Shown: in pieces, positions 17,308-26,231 of the stretch
Layout: the number at the start of each line of letters is the position of its first letter
How positions within the stretch are numbered: the first letter of the stretch is position 1
Assembly: GCA_021806765.1 (NCBI GenBank)
Contig: JAJZQR010000013.1
Coordinates: forward strand, 1 to 37,753
Length of the DNA: 37,753 nucleotides
Source of the DNA: Chloroflexota bacterium
Lineage (GTDB): Bacteria; Chloroflexota; UBA6077
Reading direction: 5' to 3'
Translations under genes and position numbers: made by a program
Notes under the pieces: generated by a model
The model's database searches: none
Told to the model about the DNA's origin: nothing
Seen by the model: only the letters and a program-made list of their open reading frames with translations

Positions 17308-18264
17308 TTGCTCTTCGATCGGCTCTTCAAGAGGCGGGGGCAGGTCCAGTTCCCGCTGGGATCCACCAGGTTCTCCAGATCGGCAGGCCGGGAGGAGATA
17401 GATGATAGCTTCCTCAGCCGGCTCCGCAACGTCACCCTGATTTCGCGGCGCAACCTCACCAGTGGCATCACAGGGGAGCATGCCAGCCCTCGTAGGGCCA
17501 ACGCCCTGGAGTTCGCAGACTACAGGAGCTACACCCCGGGGGACGACCTGAGGAGGGTGGATTGGAACGCCTACCTGCGCCTTGACCACCTTCTGGTGAA
17601 GCTGGCCGACGCTCCGGAGCGGCTTACCCTTCACCTTCTGCTGGACACTAGCGGATCCATGGCCTGGGGACGGCCGGACAAGTTTAGCTATGCCCGCCGT
17701 GTGGCCGCGGGCCTGGCCTACATCGCCCTGTCCCACATGGATGCGGCCGCCCTGCTGATCCTCAACGGCAAAGACTGCGTCCGTTGGTCCCGGCAGCAGA
17801 GTTCGGCCTCGGCAGCAGCGATGGTGAGGGCTGTCAACTCCCTGGAGCCTCGGGGAACCACCGATCTGGATGCGGCGTTGAACGCCTACACGAATCTTGG
17901 CAACCACCGAGGCGTAGCCGTTCTGATATCCGATCTGCTGTCACCTCTGGGCTACCAGTCCGGATTGGAGCGGCTCTCCCGCGCCGCCCTTCGGCCGGTA
18001 GTGATCCACCTGCTCAGCCCGGAGGAGATGAACCCGACCCTGGAAGGGGACCTGGAACTGCTGGACACGGAGACCGGGGACACGGTTCAGGTCAGCATCG
18101 ATTGGGGAACCCTCCGACAGTATCGGCGGTGGCTGCGGGAGTGGCTGCGCGAGATGGAGGCATTCTGCTCCCGCCGAGGTATTACCTACCTGAGGGTCGA
18201 GACCTCCGAGCCGATCGAACAGTTGCTGCTTGACCGGTTGCGACGGGAGAAGGTGCTCAAGTAG
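17308..18264 (+). CDS. DUF58 / VWA-like protein
   Basis: A 318-residue soluble protein with a DUF58 core: EFADYRSYTPGDDLRRVDWNAYLR (residues 69-91) is the family signature. A VWA fold follows with a metal-ion site LLDTSGSM (D113, S115, S117) and a later GTTDL segment. DUF58 proteins are nearly always encoded beside moxR and are thought to work with it; the exact task is unknown. The start is a TTG directly after the moxR TAG, with GGAGGAGAAG just upstream, so translation is coupled. No signal peptide is seen, which suggests it is cytoplasmic. Confidence 0.93.
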   Translation: MLFDRLFKRRGQVQFPLGSTRFSRSAGREEIDDSFLSRLRNVTLISRRNLTSGITGEHASPRRANALEFADYRSYTPGDDLRRVDWNAYLRLDHLLVKLADAPERLTLHLLLDTSGSMAWGRPDKFSYARRVAAGLAYIALSHMDAAALLILNGKDCVRWSRQQSSASAAAMVRAVNSLEPRGTTDLDAALNAYTNLGNHRGVAVLISDLLSPLGYQSGLERLSRAALRPVVIHLLSPEEMNPTLEGDLELLDTETGDTVQVSIDWGTLRQYRRWLREWLREMEAFCSRRGITYLRVETSEPIEQLLLDRLRREKVLK

Positions 18265-18267
18265 CTG

Positions 18268-20106
18268 ATGGCTGACCGCTTGCTGATCACCGACCTGTCC
18301 GCCCTGTGGTTTCTGCTGATCATTCCAGCCATCGTGCTGCTTTACATGGTGCGGTCCCGATACCGTCGACGGCGGGTCTCCAGCACCATGCTGTGGAGGA
18401 GCGTACGGCGCGACCTGGAATCCAGGCAGAAGTTGCGGTTTCCTCCCTTGAGCCTGCTGATGCTACTGCAACTGCTCGCCGTCGTCATCGGCACCATGGC
18501 ATTGTTGAAACCGGCTCTCCCCGCCGAGAACCGAACCCATCTGGTGGTATTGGTGGACGTCTCTGCCAGCATGGAGGCCACCGACGTGGCTCCTTCCAGG
18601 TTTGCCGTGGCGGTGCAGCAGGCACGGCAGGCGATCCACCAGATGCGGCCGGGTGACCAGATCAGCCTGGTAGCGATGGGCCCCAGCCCGGTCCTGGCAG
18701 CGTCGGGGAGCGACAAGACCGAGGTCCTGGCAGCCCTGGATCACCTGAAACCCGGAACGGCCTCCGCCGACGCCGCCAACGCCCTGAAGCTAGCCCAGTC
18801 CCTGATCAGGAACACGGGGGGCCAGGGAGGGGTACTGTTGCTGTCCGACGGCAGCTTCGGGCCCTCTTTTTCCCCTCCCAATCTGGGCGTGCCGGTGAGC
18901 TACACCCCTCTTGGTGTGAACGGAGACAACCAGGGGATTACCGCCCTGGAGGTGCGTCCCAATCTGGATGGGTCCGGACGCTGGAGCGCCTTCGCCCGAA
19001 TCGCCAACTACGCCGACCATCCGGCCCAGATGAAGGCCACGGCCACGGCGGATGGCCTGCTGCTGGACGCCCGACAGCTGGATCTGGCCCCGGCCAGCAG
19101 CTCCGAACTCGCCTTCGCGCTACCCCCGGGGACAAAGGCCTTTGCCGTTGTCCTCGACACTCAAGACGTTTTCAGCATGGACGATCGAGCGGAGGTCCAG
19201 GTCGATGTCCCGCAGCCCCGCAAGGTCCTCCTGGTGTCCGCTAATGCAGGGCCAATACAGAAGGCGTTGCAGTCCCTGCCGGGCCTCCAGGTATCGACGG
19301 TGAAGCCGGATAGCTTCACCGGTGCTGCCGGCGCCGATGTGGTGGTCCTGGACAACTTCGTGCCCAAGACCCTGCCCAACGCCGACCTGCTGATTATGAA
19401 CCCACCCCTCGGGGCTCCAGGGCTGGTGACCTCCGCAGCGGGATCGGAGGCTTCGGTCCTGAGGAGCCAGCAGGGAGACCCTCTCATCGAGTCCGTGGAC
19501 CTCCAAAGCCTCCGGCTGGGCCAGCCCGTCCGGCTGGAGACCCCGGAATGGGCCAGGGCGGTAGTGGAGGGCCCAACGGGACCGCTGATACTGGAAGGCG
19601 ATCAAGCCGGTCGCAGGATCGTGCTGTTCGACTTCGACTGGTACCTCTACGATCTGCCCAGGATGCAGGCCTTCCCGCTGCTTCTCTCCAACGCCATGTC
19701 GGAACTGAACCCCATGGCACTCCCCCGAAACGTGCACCCGGGGGACTCAGTGCTGATCCGGCCGATGGCCGACGCCACCGAGGCCACCATTCAGTTGCCG
19801 GATGGCTCTCACCAGGAACTCTCCTTGAAGGACGGATCCCAGGGCTTCGGTGAGACCCAGGAGGTCGGCCGGTACAAGGTAACCTGGAAGGGCGAGAAAC
19901 TGGGGGAGGTCTCCAGCAACTTCGACGTCAACATCACCAGTGAGACCATATCTAACGTGGCTCCCAGGGAGTTGACCTTCAGCCAGACGGGCCTGACCCG
20001 CGGTTTGACGACACCGGTGCCCGGATTGCAGCTGTGGCCCTACTTCGCCATGGCGCTGTTGGGGCTGCTATCGGTGGAGTGGATCTACTTTTCGAGACGA
20101 GGTTAA
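18268..20106 (+). CDS. BatA-like membrane protein with VWA domain
   Basis: A 612-residue protein. The N-terminal BatA-type region has two membrane segments (about 11-27 and 62-82) separated by a basic stretch with RRRRVSSTMLWRSVRRDL. A VWA domain starts at residue 92, with the metal site VDVSAS (96-101) and later a TASAD segment. The middle part (about 220-560) is probably extracytoplasmic beta-rich sequence. A final membrane segment lies near 588-607 (LWPYFAMALLGLLSVEWIYF), so the large domain is tethered at both ends. Genes of this layout follow moxR and DUF58 in many bacteria. The ATG lies three bases after the DUF58 stop. The role is inferred only from family and operon. Confidence 0.88.
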   Translation: MADRLLITDLSALWFLLIIPAIVLLYMVRSRYRRRRVSSTMLWRSVRRDLESRQKLRFPPLSLLMLLQLLAVVIGTMALLKPALPAENRTHLVVLVDVSASMEATDVAPSRFAVAVQQARQAIHQMRPGDQISLVAMGPSPVLAASGSDKTEVLAALDHLKPGTASADAANALKLAQSLIRNTGGQGGVLLLSDGSFGPSFSPPNLGVPVSYTPLGVNGDNQGITALEVRPNLDGSGRWSAFARIANYADHPAQMKATATADGLLLDARQLDLAPASSSELAFALPPGTKAFAVVLDTQDVFSMDDRAEVQVDVPQPRKVLLVSANAGPIQKALQSLPGLQVSTVKPDSFTGAAGADVVVLDNFVPKTLPNADLLIMNPPLGAPGLVTSAAGSEASVLRSQQGDPLIESVDLQSLRLGQPVRLETPEWARAVVEGPTGPLILEGDQAGRRIVLFDFDWYLYDLPRMQAFPLLLSNAMSELNPMALPRNVHPGDSVLIRPMADATEATIQLPDGSHQELSLKDGSQGFGETQEVGRYKVTWKGEKLGEVSSNFDVNITSETISNVAPRELTFSQTGLTRGLTTPVPGLQLWPYFAMALLGLLSVEWIYFSRRG

Positions 20107-20112
20107 GCTTTC

Positions 20113-22767
20113 ATGCCTCTCACCCTGGAGAACCCCACACCGCTCCTACTTCTACTGCTGCTGCCGGCTCTCTACTTCCTGGGCAGGGGACGGCTATCGC
20201 TCATGTCCCCCTGGCGAAGAAGGGCCGTCCTGGGCGTCAGGCTGGCCTCCATAGCTGCCATCGTTCTCGCCTTGTCGGGACTCAGCATGCCCCTCAAGGA
20301 CGCCACCATGTCGGTGGCTTTCGTGGTGGACGCCTCGAGCAGCGTGTCGCCCGCGACCAGAGCGCAGGAGGAGGATTGGGTTCGACAGGCCATCAACCAG
20401 ATGAGGTCCAACGACCAGGCGGCCGTCGTCACCTTCGCCGGCCAGGCCGAGGTCACCAAACCATTGGGCAGCGAGAAGCAGTACCAGCTATCCCCGACGG
20501 GAGACCTCAAGGACGGCACCAACCTGTCGGCAGCCCTCCAGACAGCCTCAGGCATCCTTCCGGCCTCGGGGCTGCGCAAGATCGTCGTCCTTTCCGACGG
20601 TTGGGATACATCGGGAAATGTCGAGGCCGCGGTGCGATCGCTGCCGGCGGGAACCAGGGCCAACGTGGTTCCCTGGCCGGCCATGGATGGGCAGCCCGAG
20701 GTGCTGATCGAGTCGGTGCAGGTGCCCGACTACATCCGAGAGGGCGACAGTTTCGACGTCAGCACGGTAGTCAACAGCAGCCACGATGGCCCTGCCCAGC
20801 TTCGAGTGCTGGTGGACGGACAGGAGGCCGCTAACTGGACCGTGCAACTGGGGAAGGGTGCCAACCTGGTCACCATGCCGCAGAAGGCCCTGCCCCTCGG
20901 CTTTCACCCGGTGGAGGTCCAGTTGTCGGCCCCGGGCGACACCGTGCCGGAGAACAATCAGGCGTCCAGCACCGTAACGGTGAAGCCGAAGGGGAGCGTG
21001 CTGCTGGTGGAGGGCCACCCCGAAAACGCCAACAACGCCCTCCGGCAAGAGCTGGAGGGATCGGGACTGAGGGTGTCCCAGATAGCGCCGGCGCAGTTGC
21101 CCATCCAGATGCCCCTGCTGATGGGATACGACGCCATAGTGCTGGACGACGTGTCGGGGCCGAGCCTCACCCTGGACCAGATGAAAACCCTTCAGTCCTA
21201 CGTCAGGGACCAGGGAAAGGGCCTGCTGGTGGTAGGAGGCAGGTCCAGCTACGGCCTGGGGGACTACGTAGGAGGCACCCTGGAGGACGTGTTGCCGGTT
21301 TCTTCCGAGGCGCCTCTCACCAGGGACAGGGGAGACATGGCCCTGGTCCTGTTGGTCGACAAATCGGGCAGCATGGACGATGACAGCAACGGGGTCACCA
21401 AGATCGCCACGGCCCGGGAGGCGGCCATCCAGGCCACGTCGGTGCTGAAGCCGTACGACCAGATCGCTGTCATCGCCTTCGATACTGATCCTTCCTTCAT
21501 AGTGCCGCCTCAGCAGGTGGGCAACAATCTAGACAGCATTCGCGGCCAGATCTCCAGTCTGCAGGCCAGCGGTGGAACCGACATCTACACCGCCCTCCAG
21601 ACGGCCTACAACACGATGCTGGGGATGAAGGCCACAACCAAGCACATCACCCTGATGACCGACGGCCAGTCCTGGAAAGGCCCCTACAAGGAGTTGCTCC
21701 AGAAGATGAACGCCGCCAAGATCACCCTCTCCACCATAGGCATCGGCAGCGATACCGACCAACAGTGGCTGTCGGAGATGGCCAGCCTGGGGCAGGGCAG
21801 GTACTACTTCACCGAGCGGTTCAACGACATACCGAAGATCGTCTACCGGGAGGTTGCCGCGGCCACCAAGGTGGCGGAGGTGAACGGCCAGGTGAACCCT
21901 CAGTTCGTGGCGCCGAGCCCGGTGCTGCGAGGGATGAGCAGGAATGACATGCCCGCCCTCAGCGGTTACGTGGCCACTAAGCCGAAAGATGCCGCGACGG
22001 AAGTGCTGAAGTCGGCTCAGGGTGATCCTCTCCTGTCTCAATGGCAGTACGGATTGGGGAGGGTGGTCGCATGGACCTCCGACGCCCAGGGGCTATGGTC
22101 GGCCCAGTGGATCTCCCAGCCCACCTTCAGTCGGGTGTGGGACCAGGCGGTGCGATGGACGATGGCGCCACCGATAGACCGCGCCCTGCAGGTTACGACT
22201 CAGGTCGATGGCCAGCAGGTGACCATCACCGCCGACAGCGTGGACCACAACGGGCAGTTCATCGACCTGGCCGACACTCGGGCCGACATCCAGGGACCCG
22301 ACGGCGAACAGCAAGCCGTCGCGGTGCAGCAGACGGGCCCGGGTCGCTACCAGGCCACTATCCCCGCCCTGAAGCCCGGCGTCTACCAGATGCAGCTTCA
22401 TCAGAGCCGAAACGGCCAGGAACTCAGCTCCGAAACGGCCGGCTATGGGGTGCCTTACGGGACGGAGTTTCGAGGACTGGGCAGCAACGATGTCCTGTTG
22501 AAAGAGGTGGCGGCCATGACCGGCGGTGGCAGCACCCGCAATCCCGCCGATGCCTTCAGCCGGACGGGCATGCCTTCCACCCCGGGATGGGAACCCCTCT
22601 GGCCCTATCTCCTCGCCGTGGCGCTACTGCTGGTGCCGGTGGAGATAGCCCTGCGGAGGATCCGCTCCCTCCCCTTCGGCCGTCAGGACGAGGAAGAGCC
22701 GGAGCAACCGGTGGTGATTACGGCGCCGGAAGGCGAGGACCGGGATCAAGAGAAGCTGGCAGCGTAG
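20113..22767 (+). CDS. Large membrane protein with two VWA domains and a GATase-like domain
   Basis: An 884-residue protein, last of the tight five-gene run. Two membrane segments lie near the start (about 8-23 and 38-58). A first VWA domain (68-180) has a metal site written DASSS (73-77). A beta-rich linker follows, then a class I glutamine-amidotransferase-like fold (about 295-400; VLLVEGHPENANNALRQ, GYDAIVLDDV, GKGLLVVGG) in which no catalytic cysteine-histidine-glutamate set is evident. A second VWA domain begins at 411 with the canonical VDKSGSM (D416). A membrane segment near 833-852 and an acidic tail end the chain. Similar VWA/GATase-like membrane proteins are known but without a firm function. 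It begins six bases after the previous stop. Confidence 0.88.
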   Translation: MPLTLENPTPLLLLLLLPALYFLGRGRLSLMSPWRRRAVLGVRLASIAAIVLALSGLSMPLKDATMSVAFVVDASSSVSPATRAQEEDWVRQAINQMRSNDQAAVVTFAGQAEVTKPLGSEKQYQLSPTGDLKDGTNLSAALQTASGILPASGLRKIVVLSDGWDTSGNVEAAVRSLPAGTRANVVPWPAMDGQPEVLIESVQVPDYIREGDSFDVSTVVNSSHDGPAQLRVLVDGQEAANWTVQLGKGANLVTMPQKALPLGFHPVEVQLSAPGDTVPENNQASSTVTVKPKGSVLLVEGHPENANNALRQELEGSGLRVSQIAPAQLPIQMPLLMGYDAIVLDDVSGPSLTLDQMKTLQSYVRDQGKGLLVVGGRSSYGLGDYVGGTLEDVLPVSSEAPLTRDRGDMALVLLVDKSGSMDDDSNGVTKIATAREAAIQATSVLKPYDQIAVIAFDTDPSFIVPPQQVGNNLDSIRGQISSLQASGGTDIYTALQTAYNTMLGMKATTKHITLMTDGQSWKGPYKELLQKMNAAKITLSTIGIGSDTDQQWLSEMASLGQGRYYFTERFNDIPKIVYREVAAATKVAEVNGQVNPQFVAPSPVLRGMSRNDMPALSGYVATKPKDAATEVLKSAQGDPLLSQWQYGLGRVVAWTSDAQGLWSAQWISQPTFSRVWDQAVRWTMAPPIDRALQVTTQVDGQQVTITADSVDHNGQFIDLADTRADIQGPDGEQQAVAVQQTGPGRYQATIPALKPGVYQMQLHQSRNGQELSSETAGYGVPYGTEFRGLGSNDVLLKEVAAMTGGGSTRNPADAFSRTGMPSTPGWEPLWPYLLAVALLLVPVEIALRRIRSLPFGRQDEEEPEQPVVITAPEGEDRDQEKLAA

Positions 22768-22772
22768 GGGCA

Positions 22773-22781
22773 TGCTATACT
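22773..22781 (+). promoter_or_regulatory. Possible extended -10 promoter of the PIN gene
   Basis: TGCTATACT fits an extended -10 element (TG, one base, TATACT). It lies between the VWA gene stop and the PIN gene start. No good -35 box is seen. It would give a start near 22788, close to the ribosome site GGAGG at 22791. Confidence 0.35.
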
Positions 22782-22803
22782 CCTGTCGAAGGAGGCCAGC
22801 ACC

Positions 22804-23301
22804 TTGCGTCCTGCCATCCTCTTCCTCGACACCAACATCCTGCTGGATTGCCCCAGCTCGGAGGACTACCGGCTGCCCGGCCGCCAGGTCACCGTGGTGG
22901 TGATCCCCGAGGTGATGCGGGAACTGCGCGGTCTGGCGAGGGCCCGAGACCGGGGCCGGACGGGACCTGCTCTGCAGGCCCTGGCGACCCTGGAACCGCT
23001 GGGCCAGCGGCGAGGCAGCGCCGTGGGTGTCCCTCTGGGACGCTCCGGCACCACCCTCCGACTACTCCCCGACGCCCCCGTGGACACCGTCACCACCGAC
23101 AGGCAGTTGGTCCTGCGAGCCAAGGCGGAGCAAACCCGAAGGCCCGGAACCCTGGTAGCGGTGGTCACCAAGGATTGGGGTGTGGCGGAACTGGCCAGAG
23201 GCGAGCGGGTCAAGAGCATCCTGATCCGCGGTACGGCGAATTCCAGTGAACTGGAACGCGGGATAGTGGAACACGATTCCATGCTGGACATCGACCTCTA
23301 G
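22804..23301 (+). CDS. PIN-like domain protein
   Basis: A 165-residue protein with a PIN-like nuclease fold. The N-terminal strand ILFLDTNILLD carries the first conserved aspartate, VIPEVMREL the conserved glutamate, and DTVTTDRQLVLRAKAE and VAVVTKDWGVAELA the later acidic positions. This is the form seen at the N-terminus of PhoH-type proteins and in free-standing PIN ribonucleases. The TTG start is set by GGAGG eight bases upstream. No antitoxin-like small gene lies next to it, so a VapC-type toxin is less likely than a housekeeping or regulatory nuclease. It follows the VWA operon after 36 bases. Confidence 0.75.
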   Translation: MRPAILFLDTNILLDCPSSEDYRLPGRQVTVVVIPEVMRELRGLARARDRGRTGPALQALATLEPLGQRRGSAVGVPLGRSGTTLRLLPDAPVDTVTTDRQLVLRAKAEQTRRPGTLVAVVTKDWGVAELARGERVKSILIRGTANSSELERGIVEHDSMLDIDL

Positions 23302-23302
23302 G

Positions 23303-23359
23303 CAGCTACCACGTGCTTGTAGTTATTGCCACTTATCAGCTACCATGTGTTTGTAGTTA
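23303..23359. repeat. Two 23-bp direct repeats upstream of the receiver gene
   Basis: CAGCTACCACGTGCTTGTAG at 23303 onward and CAGCTACCATGTGTTTGTAG at 23337 onward match at 21 of 23 positions, 34 bases apart. Each holds CTAC and GTAG as short inverted arms. The spacing is about three helical turns, which would suit a pair of sites for a DNA-binding protein. This is inference only. Confidence 0.6.
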
Positions 23360-23424
23360 AGCCTCATTCTAATCACTAATCCCCGCCCTAAATCCCCTTT
23401 TCTCGCCCGGAGTCTATTTTCTTT

Positions 23425-23449
23425 CCCGAACTATTGCTGTATACTCGGG
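23425..23449 (+). promoter_or_regulatory. Possible promoter of the receiver gene
   Basis: A TATACT -10 box at 23440-23445 sits inside a CCCGA/TCGGG inverted repeat (23425-23429 and 23445-23449). A weak TTTTCT lies 17 bases upstream. It would give a leader of about 110 bases before the ATG at 23565. Confidence 0.4.
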
Positions 23450-23564
23450 CGTGGTCTGCGGCTTGTCTGTGTTCCCGGTGACTAGCCGGGCATGGGTTCA
23501 ATTTGCTCTCTGTCAAGCCCAGTTCCGCCATCTGACATAGAAGATAGCTTTCGAGGAGAGCGCC

Positions 23565-23960
23565 ATGGCCCCGCGCGCCGTGCTCATCGCTGCAACAGCG
23601 AGAGACCCCTTCGTCTCAGAGTTGATGCAACTCCTCCAAGCAGAGGGGAGGGAGGTGTTAGTCGCTCACGATGCCGAAGCCGCCCTGAAGACAGTTCGGA
23701 CGAAGCGCCCCGCTCTCGTGGTGCTGGACACCGTACTGTCTGGAGGAGACGGGCTCTCCCTATGCCGGCGGCTTAAGGGAGATCCCTCCACCACAGGCAC
23801 TCCGGTCTTCTTCTTCAGCGTGTTGATGGCTCGCGATCAATGCCTGGAGGCTGGTGCCGATGGCTTCATGTTGAAGCCCGTCGAGCAGGAGGAATTGCTA
23901 ACCAGGATCCGAGATGTCCTGAACGACCGCGTGCGACAAATGCCCCGCCGCGCCAAATAG
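23565..23960 (+). CDS. Atypical single-domain response regulator
   Basis: A 131-residue receiver domain with no output domain. The phospho-acceptor is D55 (LVVLDTVLSGGDG); S85 (FFFS) and K104-P105 (MLKP) fill the other conserved places. The acidic pair that normally follows strand 1 and binds magnesium is absent: the sequence there is VLIAATARD. This suggests weak or no phosphorylation, or a binding-only receiver. The start ATG has GAGGAGAG upstream. The next gene is a GAF-GAF-PAS protein 64 bases downstream, a plausible partner. No histidine kinase is present in the window. Confidence 0.85.
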   Translation: MAPRAVLIAATARDPFVSELMQLLQAEGREVLVAHDAEAALKTVRTKRPALVVLDTVLSGGDGLSLCRRLKGDPSTTGTPVFFFSVLMARDQCLEAGADGFMLKPVEQEELLTRIRDVLNDRVRQMPRRAK

Positions 23961-24024
23961 GCCTGTTTGGGGTGTTCGCAGAACCGTCAAAGATTTCCTG
24001 ACATCCACACAATGGAGGCCCTCG

Positions 24025-25515
24025 TTGCAGAGAAGCCGCCGTTCGACTAACCACCTGCCCGAGGGGGTAGGCGCGGAGGACTCGGAAACCCGATGGCTGG
24101 AAGATAGCCTCAGCCACGTCAAGGAACTCTCGGATCGGGTAACCGAACTCTCCACCCTCATGGGAATCTCCACCCTCCTCTCCGAACGCCCTCTCTCCGA
24201 GGCGCTGGATTCGGTGTGCCGGCTGGGCGCCGAGATCTGTAAGTCCCAGGTGTCCTTCGTCCACCTGGCCGACGGGGAGGATGACCTGGTCTGTGTTGCC
24301 CGCCACACCCCGGGGGATAGCCTCCAGTACGCCTGGGAAGGGGTCGCCAGGATCTACGGCCGCAAGGCGATCCAGAAGGAGGGGCTCGTCCTCTGCTCCA
24401 ACCTGCTGCTGCGGAGAGAGGGGCAGCTCCAGGATCAGGATCAGCCCCGCATGGGCGGCATCTGCGCCATACCCCTAAAGGGAAAGACTCGCGTGGTAGG
24501 AACCATGGAGATTGGCTACGCGGGCCCCCACCGCTTCTCGGCCCGAGAGAAGGACATGCTGAGCGCCATAGCAGCTCAGGTAGCTATGGCGGTCGAGCGC
24601 AGCTGGCTGATCGACCAGCTACAGGAGCAGCTGGCCAGAGCCAACAGCCTCCAGGAGGTGGGCACCAAGATCGGAGCCAACCTGGATCTGGACCTGGCGC
24701 TCGACTCCATCGTCAACCACGCCTCGAGATTGCTGGCCGCCGAGTTCAGTGCCATCTTCCTGGTGGACCAGCCCTCCCGCAGGGCCTCCAAACCCAAGGG
24801 CAAGGGCCGAAGGGGGGAGCAAGGCCGGCCCAGCAAGCAGGAAGTTCAGACGGAAGACACCCCAACCGGCAACGCTATCCGGCAGGCGATCGAGACCGGC
24901 AGGCCCGCCGTGGTGCAGAACCCGCTCTCTCCGCCGGCAGTGGAACCCCTGGGTGAGCCGAAACCCATCGACTATCGGATAGCCTTTGCCGTCCCCCTGA
25001 TCCTCGACCACGAGGTGTTGGGGGCCCTGGTGACGGGCTACCTGGAGAGGCGACGTTTCGACCCCTCGGATATCTCCCTGGCCGAAGCCTTTGCCCGCCA
25101 GGCGGCCCTGACGATCCGAAATGCCCGTCTCTACGAGGAGGCCATGGGGAACAAGCTCTCCCTGGAGACAGCCATCAACCAGATCAACAACCACGGCATC
25201 AGCCTCCTGGACGGGGATCTGAACATCCGCTTCGCCAACCCCGCCACCTTCTGGCTGCTGGGGGTGGGTCCCAAACGGGGGGAGGTTCCCTTGAAGGAGT
25301 GGGCCACCCATGTGAAGAAAGGGCTGCTGGAGGGAACCGAACTGGACCGGGTGATCGAGCAACTGCAGGCCAACCCGGAGGAGACGGTGGTGGCGCAACT
25401 GGCAGCCCGGAGCGCAGCGGACTCCTACCGATCCCTTCGGCTGCTCAGCCTCCCCCTGCGGCAGGCCGACGGGAGCCTCAAGGGTCGGGTGAACGTCCTG
25501 GAGGAGGGCGAGTAG
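24025..25515 (+). CDS. GAF-GAF-PAS sensory protein without kinase domain
   Basis: A 496-residue soluble protein. A short coiled N-terminus (HVKELSDRVTELSTLMGIS) leads to a first GAF domain (about 45-195; CAIPLKGKTRVVGTMEIGYAG, FSAREKDMLSAIAAQVAMAVE). A coiled linker leads to a second GAF domain (210-375; AVPLILDHEVLGALVTGYLERRRF, AEAFARQAALTIRNARLYEEA), which has a charged low-complexity insert near 255-280. A PAS-like domain (385-490; HGISLLDGDLNIRFANPATFWLLG) ends the chain. No histidine kinase, GGDEF or phosphatase module follows, which is unusual, so it may sense and pass signals by binding. The TTG start is set by GGAGG six bases upstream. It converges on tupB. Confidence 0.85.
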   Translation: MQRSRRSTNHLPEGVGAEDSETRWLEDSLSHVKELSDRVTELSTLMGISTLLSERPLSEALDSVCRLGAEICKSQVSFVHLADGEDDLVCVARHTPGDSLQYAWEGVARIYGRKAIQKEGLVLCSNLLLRREGQLQDQDQPRMGGICAIPLKGKTRVVGTMEIGYAGPHRFSAREKDMLSAIAAQVAMAVERSWLIDQLQEQLARANSLQEVGTKIGANLDLDLALDSIVNHASRLLAAEFSAIFLVDQPSRRASKPKGKGRRGEQGRPSKQEVQTEDTPTGNAIRQAIETGRPAVVQNPLSPPAVEPLGEPKPIDYRIAFAVPLILDHEVLGALVTGYLERRRFDPSDISLAEAFARQAALTIRNARLYEEAMGNKLSLETAINQINNHGISLLDGDLNIRFANPATFWLLGVGPKRGEVPLKEWATHVKKGLLEGTELDRVIEQLQANPEETVVAQLAARSAADSYRSLRLLSLPLRQADGSLKGRVNVLEEGE

Positions 25516-25524
25516 AGGGGGCCG

Positions 25525-26211
25525 CTACCGCTGCTGGGTGTAGGTCAACACCAGATTGACCGCGTACACCAGCAGCAAGAGGATCAGCCCCAGGGCGATG
25601 GCCACGTCGAAGTTCCCCTTGGAAGACTCCATGACCGTCGCCGTGGTCAGCACCCGGGTCTGCCCCAGGACGTTGCCACCCACCATCATCGAAGCCCCCA
25701 CCTCCGAGATGACGGCGCCGAAGCCCGCCATGACCGCCGCCAGCAGGGGGAGCCTCGCCTCCCTCATCAGCAGCCACAGCATCTGCCAGCGGGTTGCCCC
25801 CAGGGACAGGATCTGAAGCCGGAGCTTCGGGTTCAGGGAACCGATGGCCGCCAGGGTTATGCCGGTGACCATGGGCCAGGCGATCACCGTCTGGGCGATG
25901 ACCATGGCAGCAGGGGTGAACAGCAGGTGCAGCAACCCCAGAGGGCCGTTGCGCCACAGCATGATAGTCACAAAGAGACCCACCACCACCGGCGGCATCC
26001 CCATGCCCGTGTTCACCAGGCTCACCACCAGCTGGCGGCCCGGGAAGCGGCTGAGGGCCAGGGCGGTCCCCAGTGGGATCCCCAGCACCAGGCTGATCAA
26101 CGTGGCAACGCCCGACACCTGGATAGACAGCAGAGTGACCCGCATCACCTCCGGGTCGCCAGTCGCCAGCAGCCAGAAGGCCTTGCCTATCCCATCCCAG
26201 ATCAGATCCAT
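25525..26211 (-). CDS. tupB: Tungstate-type ABC transporter permease
   Basis: A 228-residue membrane protein with five or six helices, matching the TupB branch of the molybdate/tungstate permeases. The conserved ABC-contact loop is visible (ATRWQMLWLLMREARLPLLAAVMAGFGAVISEVGASMMVGGN, holding the EAA-type pattern with G near its middle). The start ATG is 20 bases after the stop of the tupA gene on the same strand, and the pairing fixes the role. TupB acts with TupA and an ATPase (TupC) to import tungstate. No ATPase gene follows here; the operon ends against a convergent gene. Confidence 0.9.
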   Translation of the reverse strand: MDLIWDGIGKAFWLLATGDPEVMRVTLLSIQVSGVATLISLVLGIPLGTALALSRFPGRQLVVSLVNTGMGMPPVVVGLFVTIMLWRNGPLGLLHLLFTPAAMVIAQTVIAWPMVTGITLAAIGSLNPKLRLQILSLGATRWQMLWLLMREARLPLLAAVMAGFGAVISEVGASMMVGGNVLGQTRVLTTATVMESSKGNFDVAIALGLILLLLVYAVNLVLTYTQQR

Positions 26212-26231
26212 GAGAGCCCCCAGATCTGCTG

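Noticed and set aside
20113..22767. Complement-strand open frames inside the VWA genes as antisense genes
   Set aside because: They have no ribosome sites or recognisable domains, and the plus strand is fully explained.
22804..23301. VapC toxin of a VapBC pair
   Set aside because: No small antitoxin gene precedes or overlaps it, and the sequence resembles the PhoH-type PIN more than a VapC toxin.
23303..23359. CRISPR-like pair of repeats
   Set aside because: Only two copies, an 11-base gap and no cas genes.
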